Of a DNA stretch of 48,149 nt, positions 16,681-23,186 are shown one piece after another. Origin of the DNA: JAAYCB01 sp012744395. GTDB taxonomy: Bacteria; Planctomycetota; Planctomycetia; Pirellulales; Thermoguttaceae. The stretch's first letter is position 1, and every line of letters starts with the position of its first letter. The notes under the pieces are model-generated. The model saw only the letters and a list, made by a program, of their open reading frames with translations, did no database searches and was not told the DNA's origin. Position numbers and translations under genes: made by a program. The DNA lies in assembly GCA_028703175.1 (NCBI GenBank), contig JAQVNJ010000035.1, positions 1 to 48,149 of the forward strand. Direction: 5' to 3'.

Positions 16681-17970
16681 ATGACACCAATCCCCGATGC
16701 ACGTCCCGCGCGATCGCCGCGCCGGGGCTTCCTTCGCCGGGCGGCGGCGCTGGGGGCCGCGGCGGTGGCGGCCCCGGCGTGGATTCCCGCCGCGGCGCTT
16801 TCCGCGCCGGGGCGGCCCGGGGCGAACGAGCGTGTGATCCTCGGTTTCATCGGCACCGGCGGGCGGGCGCGCCAGTTGATGAACCACGTGCCGGAGGCGG
16901 GGCGGATCGTGGCGATCAGCGATTCGTACCAGCGGCGGATGACCGAGACGTTGCAGCAAAAGAAAGCCGATTGGAAAACCTACGCGCGCTACGAAGCGAT
17001 GATCGACGCCGAGAAGCTCGACGCCGTGGTCGTCGCCACGCCCGACCACGTGCGGGTGCTGCCCTGCATCCACGCCTGCCAGGCCGGGCTCGACGTGTAT
17101 GCCGAAAAGCCGCTTACGCTGACAATCGGCGAGGGCCGCCGGTTGGTCCAGCACGCGCGGAAGCACAAGACGGTCTTCCAGGTCGGCAGCCAGCAGCGGA
17201 CGATGGAGATGAACCGGTTTGCCTGCGAGTTGGTCCGATCGGGCGGAATCGGCCGGATCAAGGCCGTGCAGGGAGTCTGCTACACGGGGCCTCGCGATTA
17301 CGACGGCCTGCCCGCCCAGCCCATGCCCGAGGGTAACGATTGGGATCGCTGGCAGGGGCCGACGGCCTGGCGCCCTTTCAACCACGCCCTGCAATTCGGC
17401 TGGATGGCCTGGCGGGACTACTCGGGCGGAGAGATGACCAACTGGGGCGCCCACGGCGTCGACCAGGTCCAGTGGGCACTCGGCATGTGCCAGACCGGAC
17501 CGGTGCAAATCTGGCCGATCACGCCGGACGCCAGCGGCAAGGTCGGCATGCGCTATGCCAACGGCGTCGTCGTCTCGTACGAACTCGCGTCGGGCCCGAT
17601 GGGCGGCGCGATCTTCACCGGCGAGAACTGCAAGATCGAGATCAACCGCAACAAGTTCGCCACCAACCCGCCCGACTTCGTCACAAATCCTCCCCCGGCG
17701 GCCGAGGCGGCGGTCTGGGAAGGGGCGGGCTGGATCGCTCGGCCGCATCTCCAGAACTGGCTCGACTCGATCAAGACCCGCCAGCTCCCCAGCGCCGATG
17801 TCGAGATCGGGCACCGCTCGATCAGCGTCTGCCACCTGGCCAATATCGCCCGCCTGCTCGGTCGCCGGCTGCGGTGGAACCCGGATGCCGAGCAGTTCGT
17901 CGACGACGCGGAAGCCAATACCTATCTGAACCGGCCCAGGCGGAAGGGATACGAGTTGCCGGAAGTGTGA
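16681..17970 (+). CDS. Tat-exported Gfo/Idh/MocA family oxidoreductase
   Basis: A 429-residue protein, typical length for the family. A twin-arginine signal, SPRRGFLRR (residues 12-20), is followed by an Ala-rich hydrophobic stretch, predicting export in folded form with its NAD(P) cofactor. The Rossmann domain starts at about 51 with the dinucleotide loop GFIGTGGRA; ATPDH (119-123) and AEKPLTLTIGEG (from 141) give the family's catalytic EKP Lys at 143. The C-terminal alpha/beta domain contains GGEMTNWGAHGVDQVQWALG with the conserved His. Substrates in this family are sugars, sugar alcohols or glycosides. The start has CTGGAG upstream. It sits between a VCBS protein and a glycosidase-like protein, consistent with carbohydrate processing outside the cytoplasmic membrane. 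Confidence 0.9.
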   Translation: MTPIPDARPARSPRRGFLRRAAALGAAAVAAPAWIPAAALSAPGRPGANERVILGFIGTGGRARQLMNHVPEAGRIVAISDSYQRRMTETLQQKKADWKTYARYEAMIDAEKLDAVVVATPDHVRVLPCIHACQAGLDVYAEKPLTLTIGEGRRLVQHARKHKTVFQVGSQQRTMEMNRFACELVRSGGIGRIKAVQGVCYTGPRDYDGLPAQPMPEGNDWDRWQGPTAWRPFNHALQFGWMAWRDYSGGEMTNWGAHGVDQVQWALGMCQTGPVQIWPITPDASGKVGMRYANGVVVSYELASGPMGGAIFTGENCKIEINRNKFATNPPDFVTNPPPAAEAAVWEGAGWIARPHLQNWLDSIKTRQLPSADVEIGHRSISVCHLANIARLLGRRLRWNPDAEQFVDDAEANTYLNRPRRKGYELPEV

Positions 17971-17978
17971 GTGGTTGG

Positions 17979-18012
17979 CAGTCAGCAATCAGCCGTCAGC
18001 CGTCAGCCGCCA
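17979..18012. repeat. Degenerate copy of the GTCAGC-type repeat units
   Basis: Just after the oxidoreductase stop, GGCAGTCAGC, AATCAGCC, GTCAGCC and GTCAGCC follow one another, the same unit type as the arms of the element at 16453-16661. The reverse-complement partner arm is missing, so this looks like a partial or decayed copy. Confidence 0.55.
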
Positions 18013-18048
18013 GAAGAGAGATGGTAAATATATTATTGTAGTGTCGGG

Positions 18049-18070
18049 TTCCCAACCTGGAGCTTGGGAA
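18049..18070. repeat. Short palindromic element (TTCCCAA...TTGGGAA)
   Basis: TTCCCAA (18049-18055) and TTGGGAA (18064-18070) form a perfect 7-base stem with an 8-base loop, CCTGGAGC. The form resembles a common interspersed palindrome of environmental genomes. It lies in the leader of the next gene, 51 bases before its start. Confidence 0.5.
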
Positions 18071-18120
18071 TCAGGCCGTTGTCGATCGGTCAGTATTGCC
18101 CCTTACCGAGGAGAATATTC

Positions 18121-20961
18121 ATGCGACTTTGCATCGTCTTGGGACTGTCTGGCTGCTTTGCGATCGTGGCCTTTCCCGCGATTGCCGCCGAGGCGGCGGC
18201 CGTGAGCCTCGAGAACGACTACGCGGCGCTCGCCGTCGATGCGGCCGGGCAGAATCTGCGGTTCCTCGACCGCGCAAGCGGCGTCAACTACTGCCGGGCC
18301 GGTTCGCCCGGGCCGTTTGCCCGTGTGAAGATCGGCGGCCAGGCGTTTGCGGCCACGGAGGCGGCCAGCGAGGGCGAGCAGGTGACGCTGCGGTTCGGCG
18401 CAAGCGGCGCCAGCGCCGTGCTCAAGATCGAAGCCCGGCCGCGATACTTCGTTGTCGAGGTTCTCGCCACCAGCGGGGGCGCGATCGAGGAGTTGGCCTT
18501 CGTGGACCTGCCGCTGACGCTCCGCGGGGCGGAGGACGAACCGTTTGCCGCCTGCGCGCTGGCGCTGAATCTCCAGACGCGGGTCCGGGGGATCCCGCAG
18601 GCGAGCTCGCACCTTGGGGCAGCGTGCTATCCTCGCTTCGGTCTGGCCGGGGCGAAAGTGGCCCTGATCGGCTGCCCGTATCGAGAGCTTCGCAACGTCA
18701 TGCAGGAGGTGGTGACGGCGGCCGAGGACCTGCCCCACTCGCCGATCGGCGGCCCCTGGGCCCTGGATGGGCCGGACAATTACGGTTCCTACCTGTTCGA
18801 TTTCGGCAACCTTACCGAGGAGACGGTCGACTCGTGGATCGATCTGGCCAGGCGGCTGGCTGTCACGCAGATCGATTTTCACGGCGGGCGATCGTTTCGC
18901 TTCGGCGATTTCCAGCCGGCCGCCGATCTCTACCCCGACGGCGCGGCGAGCATGAAGGCCGTGATCGACAAGCTCCATGCGGCCGGCATCCGGGCGGGGC
19001 TCCACACCTACGCGATGTTCATCGACAAGAAGTCGCCGCTGGTCACGCCGGTCCCCGATCCGCGGCTGGGCAAGCGCGCCACGTTCACCCTGGCGGCGGA
19101 CCTGGCCGCCGACGCCAAGGCGATTCCCGTCGTCGAGTCGACCGCGGGGATGTCGACGATCACCGGTTTCGGCGTCCGCAACAGCGTCACCCTACAGATC
19201 GACGAGGAGTTGATCACTTACGGGGGGGTCTCCAAGGAGCCCCCCTACGCGCTGACCGGGTGCACGCGGGGCGCCTGCGGGACGAAGCCCGCGGCCCATA
19301 AGAAGAATGCGCCGGTGCATCATTTGCGGGAGTGTTTCGGCCTGTTCGTGCCCGACGGGGACTCCACGCTGTTTGAAGAAGTGGCGGCGAAGACGGCCGA
19401 TCTCTACAACCGGGCCGGCTTTGACATGATCTATCTCGACGCGCTGGACGGCGGCGACGCGGTCGCCGGGCGGGAGAACTCCTGGCACTACGAGTCGAAG
19501 TTCACCTTCGAGCTGTGGAAGCGGCTCAAGCGGCCGGCGGTCATGGAGATGAGCACGTTCCACCACCATCTCTGGTACGTCCGCTCGCGGATGGGCGCCT
19601 GGGACCATCCCAACCGCAGCCACAAGGCGTTCATCGACCTGCACTGCCAGTCCAACGCCGCCTTGAAGCGGCAGTTCCTTCCCGGCAACCTCGGCTGGTG
19701 GGCGCTGAAGACCTGGCAGGGACCGACGGGCGAGCCGACCCATGCGGACGACATCGAGTACCTGACGGTGAAATCCCTGGCGCACAACTACGGCCTGTCG
19801 CTGATGGGCATCAACCCGTCGAACGTCGACGCGATCCCCGCGCTTCCGCGCCTGGCGGCGATCATCCGGCAGTACGAGCGGCTCCGCCGCGACGACTACT
19901 TCGACGAGGAGGTGAAACACCGGCTCGGCGCGCCGGGCGAGGAGTTCACGCTGGTTGAGAGGCCCGGCGGCGGCTGGCAATTCCTGCCCGTTCGTTACGA
20001 CAAGCACCGGGTCTGCGGAATCGACGGGTGGAGCAACCGCTGGACCGTCGCCAACCGCTTCGCCGAACAGCCGCTACGGCTCCGCATCGAGGCGCTCGTG
20101 GGGGTGGCCCCCTACGACGATCCCCGCGGGCTGGTGCTGGCCGATTTTTCCGACACGCAATCCTTCGCCGATCGCCGCGCGCAGCCGGGCATATCCGCCA
20201 GCCTGGAGACGGCGGCCGAACCGGTCAAGATCGGCAGGGCGAGCGGGCGGCTGACGGCCGCCAACGCAAATGAGACGGCGGTCCGTTCGTGGTGCAAAAT
20301 CGGCACGACGTTCTCCCCGCCACTGGATTTGAGCGGCCAGCAGGCGCTCGGCTTGTGGGTCCATGGCGACGGCCGCGGCGAGGTGCTCAATCTACAGCAG
20401 ACCAGCCCGGCGCACCTCTCCCACGCAATCGCCGACCACTACATCACGATCGACTTCACCGGTTGGCGCTGCTTCAGCCTCGTGGAACCGGAGGGCGCCC
20501 GGCACGCCGACTACGCATGGCCCTACGGAGGAGCGTATGCGATCTATCGCGAATCGATCCGGCCCGGCGCTGTCGAGACGCTCAGCCTCTGGTACAACAA
20601 CATCCCGCCCAAGGAGACGGTCACCTGCTGCCTCAGCCCGATCCGCGCGCTGCCGGTGATGCCGCACACGCTGCGGGATCCCGCGCTGACGGTTGGAGGA
20701 AAGACGATTCGCTTCCCGGTGGAGATCGAGACGGGCCAATTCCTCGAGTTCCACGCGGCGGGCCAGTGCACGCTTTACGGGCCCAAGGGGGAGGAGCTTC
20801 GCCGCGTCACGCCGGTGGGCGACGTCCCGCGGCTCGCGGCGGGCGAGAACCAGGTCGAGTTCGCCTGCCAGGCGGCCGCCGGCGTCAGCCCCAGGGCGTA
20901 TATTACGGTGATTACCCAAGGCGCGGCGTTCGGAAACAGCCCGGCGGGACGGAGCGATTAG
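18121..20961 (+). CDS. Secreted glycoside-hydrolase-like protein (TIM-barrel type)
   Basis: A 946-residue exported protein. ATG 18121 is preceded by GAGGAG and starts a signal peptide (cleavage likely near AIAAEA, residue 22-25). The first 200 residues are beta-sandwich-like. The middle resembles the barrel of clan-D glycosidases: WIDLARRLAVTQIDFHGG, YPDGAASMKAVIDKLHAAG, IRAGLHTYAMF and FDMIYLDALDGGD, whose Asp is a plausible catalytic residue. MEMSTFHHHLWYVRSRMGAW and YGLSLMGINPSN follow, and the last 300 residues look like accessory beta domains. It may hydrolyse or remodel a polysaccharide or glycoconjugate. A specific family cannot be assigned by eye and non-enzymatic use is possible. It follows the Tat oxidoreductase in the same orientation and ends eight bases before murD. 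Confidence 0.55.
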   Translation: MRLCIVLGLSGCFAIVAFPAIAAEAAAVSLENDYAALAVDAAGQNLRFLDRASGVNYCRAGSPGPFARVKIGGQAFAATEAASEGEQVTLRFGASGASAVLKIEARPRYFVVEVLATSGGAIEELAFVDLPLTLRGAEDEPFAACALALNLQTRVRGIPQASSHLGAACYPRFGLAGAKVALIGCPYRELRNVMQEVVTAAEDLPHSPIGGPWALDGPDNYGSYLFDFGNLTEETVDSWIDLARRLAVTQIDFHGGRSFRFGDFQPAADLYPDGAASMKAVIDKLHAAGIRAGLHTYAMFIDKKSPLVTPVPDPRLGKRATFTLAADLAADAKAIPVVESTAGMSTITGFGVRNSVTLQIDEELITYGGVSKEPPYALTGCTRGACGTKPAAHKKNAPVHHLRECFGLFVPDGDSTLFEEVAAKTADLYNRAGFDMIYLDALDGGDAVAGRENSWHYESKFTFELWKRLKRPAVMEMSTFHHHLWYVRSRMGAWDHPNRSHKAFIDLHCQSNAALKRQFLPGNLGWWALKTWQGPTGEPTHADDIEYLTVKSLAHNYGLSLMGINPSNVDAIPALPRLAAIIRQYERLRRDDYFDEEVKHRLGAPGEEFTLVERPGGGWQFLPVRYDKHRVCGIDGWSNRWTVANRFAEQPLRLRIEALVGVAPYDDPRGLVLADFSDTQSFADRRAQPGISASLETAAEPVKIGRASGRLTAANANETAVRSWCKIGTTFSPPLDLSGQQALGLWVHGDGRGEVLNLQQTSPAHLSHAIADHYITIDFTGWRCFSLVEPEGARHADYAWPYGGAYAIYRESIRPGAVETLSLWYNNIPPKETVTCCLSPIRALPVMPHTLRDPALTVGGKTIRFPVEIETGQFLEFHAAGQCTLYGPKGEELRRVTPVGDVPRLAAGENQVEFACQAAAGVSPRAYITVITQGAAFGNSPAGRSD

Positions 20962-20968
20962 TCGGACG

Positions 20969-22312
20969 ATGGAGTACGCGGGCCTTCGAGCGACGGTGAT
21001 GGGGCTGGGACATTTCGGCGGAGGGCTTGCCGCGGCGAAATGGCTGGCCCGGGCCGGCGCCCTGGTGACCGTCACGGACCTGGCGCCCGAAGACCGGCTC
21101 GGCCCGTCCCTGGCCGCACTCAGACGGGAACCGATTCGCCGCTGCGTTCTCGGCCGGCATCGCCAAGAGGATTTTCGCGCGACGGACCTCGTCGTGGTCA
21201 ATCCGGCGGTTCGGCCCGGCAGTCCTTGGCTCGAAATCGCGCGGCGGGCCGGCGCTCGGCTGACGTCCGAGATGCAGCTCTTTCTGGAGACGTGCCGGGC
21301 CCGCCTTGTCGGGGTCACCGGCACGAATGGGAAATCGACGACTGCCGCGATGATCGCCGCGGCGCTCGGCGCGGCCGGGCGGCGGGTGCTGCTCGGCGGC
21401 AACATCGGCCGCAGCCTGCTGGAAGACGCCGCCTCGCTCGGGCCGGACGACTACGCGGTGGTCGAACTGAGCAGTTTCCAGTTGTTCTGGCTCGGCGCGG
21501 GCGTCCCCATGCCGCCAACGGCGGTGATCACCAATTTCTCTCCGAACCACCTCGATTGGCACGCCACGCTCGAGGAATATGCCGCGGCCAAGCAGCGGCT
21601 CCTGCTGGAGCAAACGGCGTCGGACACCGCGGTGTTCGATCCCTCCGCGCCGGGTCTGTCCGGCTGGGCGCCGCTGGTCCGCGGCCGCCTGATCGCGCCG
21701 CGGCCGGCAAGCGACAACGCGCCGCTGCGTCTTTGCGGCCGGCACAACCGGGTCAACGCCGCGCTGGCCGCGGCGGCCGCCCGCGGCCTCGGCTGCCCCG
21801 AGCAGGCGATTGAAACGGGATTGGCGGGCTTTTCCGGACTCGGCGACCGCCTCGAGCCGGTGGCAACCATCGGCGAGCGCACGTTTTATAACGATTCGGC
21901 GTCGACGACGCCCGAGTCGACGATCGCGGCGCTGCGGGCCCTGCCGCCGCCGGTTTGGCTCCTGGCCGGCGGAGTGGACAAGGGTCTCGACTATCGAGCG
22001 CTGGTGGAAGAAATCACCCAGCGCGCCGCGGGCGCGGTCTTCTTCGGCCGGGCGGCGCGGCGGCTGGCAGACCTGGTCAAGCAGCGCGCCGCCTGGATGC
22101 CCTGCCGGGCGGCCGCGAATCTGCGCGAAGCGATGGAAATCTGCCTTGCGCAAAGCCTGCCGGCGTCAACGATCGTCTTATCGCCGGCATGTTCCAGCCA
22201 CGATCAATTCACGAATTATCGCCAGCGCGCCGCCGCCTTTGTCGAACTGGTGCAATCGCTGGCCGCGCGGGCCCCCCGCGCCGATCGCGAACCGCAGGGC
22301 GACCCCGGGTGA
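20969..22312 (+). CDS. murD: UDP-N-acetylmuramoyl-L-alanine--D-glutamate ligase
   Basis: A 447-residue Mur ligase (E. coli MurD is 438). It adds D-glutamate to UDP-MurNAc-L-Ala in the cytoplasm during peptidoglycan precursor synthesis. The N-terminal Rossmann-like UDP domain opens with VMGLGHFGGGLAAAKWL and the ATP loop is GTNGKST (118-124). ELSSFQL, NFSPNHLDWH and the carbamylated-Lys region (YAAAKQRLL) follow. GRHNRVNAALAAAAA marks the C-terminal part, and FYNDSASTTPESTIAAL with LAGGVDKGLDY is typical of MurD. The start lies eight bases after the preceding gene and may be cotranscribed. No other mur or division gene is next to it, so it is outside a dcw cluster. A 7-base hairpin follows the stop. 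Confidence 0.95.
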   Translation: MEYAGLRATVMGLGHFGGGLAAAKWLARAGALVTVTDLAPEDRLGPSLAALRREPIRRCVLGRHRQEDFRATDLVVVNPAVRPGSPWLEIARRAGARLTSEMQLFLETCRARLVGVTGTNGKSTTAAMIAAALGAAGRRVLLGGNIGRSLLEDAASLGPDDYAVVELSSFQLFWLGAGVPMPPTAVITNFSPNHLDWHATLEEYAAAKQRLLLEQTASDTAVFDPSAPGLSGWAPLVRGRLIAPRPASDNAPLRLCGRHNRVNAALAAAAARGLGCPEQAIETGLAGFSGLGDRLEPVATIGERTFYNDSASTTPESTIAALRALPPPVWLLAGGVDKGLDYRALVEEITQRAAGAVFFGRAARRLADLVKQRAAWMPCRAAANLREAMEICLAQSLPASTIVLSPACSSHDQFTNYRQRAAAFVELVQSLAARAPRADREPQGDPG

Positions 22313-22333
22313 CTCCGCGGCGCGCGGCGGAGT
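22312..22333 (+). terminator. Hairpin after murD
   Basis: ACTCCGC (22312-22318) pairs perfectly with GCGGAGT (22327-22333) around an 8-base GC loop, starting at the last base of the murD stop codon. No T tract follows, so it may pause or stabilise the message end rather than terminate by itself. Confidence 0.4.
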
Positions 22334-22376
22334 CTGACGTGGGCAATCCGCGGAGGTCCCCGGAATGAAAATCCTC

Positions 22377-22406
22377 TTGACAATTCAAGAAATAAACTGA
22401 TAAATT
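22377..22406 (+). promoter_or_regulatory. Strong promoter of the candidate small RNA
   Basis: A perfect TTGACA (22377-22382) is followed after 16-18 bases by the AT-rich TGATAAATT (22398-22406). GATAAA with a 16-base spacer, ATAAAT with 17 or TAAATT with 18 could each serve as -10. The local sequence is markedly AT-richer than its surroundings. The predicted start of transcription is near 22411. Confidence 0.6.
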
Positions 22407-22410
22407 CCTT

Positions 22411-22523
22411 GTAGCGCATTCGGCTTTCGATTGCGCTGGAGACCTCGGGGTCGACGGCTGTGCTGTTTCCTTGGTGGAAACCGTCACGGCGCTGGGAGCC
22501 GTTCACCTCGAGGCTCTTTTTTT
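22411..22523 (+). ncRNA. Candidate structured small RNA, family unknown
   Basis: The roughly 113-base transcript expected from the TTGACA promoter folds strongly on paper. Hairpin 1: AGCGCA (22413-22418) pairs with TGCGCT (22432-22437), with inner TCG/CGA pairing. A long closing stem then pairs 22439-22459 with 22497-22516: 20 pairs including two G-T wobbles, with one bulged A and one C-C mismatch. Inside it, GTG (22460-22462) pairs CAC (22485-22487), and GTTTCC (22465-22470) pairs GGAAAC (22476-22481) around a TTGGT loop. Seven Ts end it at 22517-22523. An alternative hairpin, ACGGC/GCCGT (22486-22490 with 22498-22502), competes with part of the closing stem. It lacks the GGAAGGAAGCAGCC-type loop of signal recognition particle RNA. 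It could be a trans-acting RNA or a 5' attenuator for the cupin gene 230 bases downstream. Confidence 0.6.
22497..22523 (+). terminator. Factor-independent terminator of the small RNA
   Basis: The 3' strand of the long closing stem (22497-22516, ending ACCTCGAGGCTC) is followed directly by seven Ts at 22517-22523, the classic intrinsic-terminator arrangement. It is the only clear T-tract terminator seen in this GC-rich window. Confidence 0.65.
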
Positions 22524-22634
22524 GCACTTGGGCGGATTCCTTCGCCGGCGTGGCGACCGCAAGACCGTGGCGCTGGGCGGGGCGAACAGACCCCCGCTGC
22601 CGCACGGCCCCCGCGCCGGCGATCGGCCGGCGCG

Positions 22635-22662
22635 CTGACAGCGGGCGGTGGAACCGTATAAT
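22635..22662 (+). promoter_or_regulatory. Promoter of the cupin gene
   Basis: CTGACA (22635-22640) and a perfect TATAAT (22657-22662) are separated by 16 bases. Transcription should start near 22669, leaving a leader of about 85 bases before ATG 22753. The rest of 22524-22752 is GC-rich and shows no gene. Confidence 0.6.
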
Positions 22663-22752
22663 AATATGCTCAACCGCTTTGCGCGGCGCGCAGGGCGGAT
22701 CGGCGATTGCCATTTCGACCTTTTCCGCGCCCGAACTGGGAGACACCGACGA

Positions 22753-23136
22753 ATGAAAGTCATTCCCTACGACCAGATCGAAGCCGCGCCGGTCGACACG
22801 CCCGGCGCCAGCGGCTGCAAGATTCGCTGCCTGATCGACGACAAGGACGGCGCCCCGACGTTCGCCATGCGCCACTTCGAAGTCGCCGTCGGCGGCTGCA
22901 CGCCCCGGCACGCGCACCCGCACGAACACGAGGTCTTCGTGCTGCAAGGCAGCGGAACGGTGATGGAAGGGGCGAAGGAGCACCCGCTCCGGCCGGGGAT
23001 GGCCGTCTTCGTGCCCGGCGGCGTCGAGCACCAGTTCACCAACACGGGAACGACGACGCTCAAGTTCCTCTGCCTGATTCCCCACATCAAGGGCGCGGCC
23101 GCCGCAGGCTGCACGGATGCCTGCGGCTGCCGGTAG
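22753..23136 (+). CDS. Small single-domain cupin protein
   Basis: A 127-residue protein from ATG 22753, with GGGAG ten bases upstream. A single cupin barrel is visible. Motif 1, PRHAHPHEHEVFVLQGSGTV (from residue 51), supplies His ligands and a Glu; motif 2, PGMAVFVPGGVEHQFTNTG (81-99), supplies His93. These residues normally bind Fe, Mn, Zn or Ni in the cytoplasm. The C-terminus ends in a cysteine cluster, C120-TDA-C124-G-C126-R, unusual for minimal cupins and a possible extra metal site. The substrate cannot be told; small cupins include isomerases, dioxygenases and sensors. An upstream in-frame start at 22648 is disfavoured because the TATAAT box lies inside that extension. ligA follows 50 bases later. 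Confidence 0.85.
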   Translation: MKVIPYDQIEAAPVDTPGASGCKIRCLIDDKDGAPTFAMRHFEVAVGGCTPRHAHPHEHEVFVLQGSGTVMEGAKEHPLRPGMAVFVPGGVEHQFTNTGTTTLKFLCLIPHIKGAAAAGCTDACGCR

Positions 23137-23186
23137 CGTCGCCGCTTGCCCCGGGACCTTGCCGCTGCTGACGATTGCCGACTGCC

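Noticed and set aside
22411..22523. Assigning the structured RNA as the bacterial signal recognition particle RNA
   Set aside because: The size is similar, but the conserved apical GGAAGGAAGCAGCC-type loop is missing.
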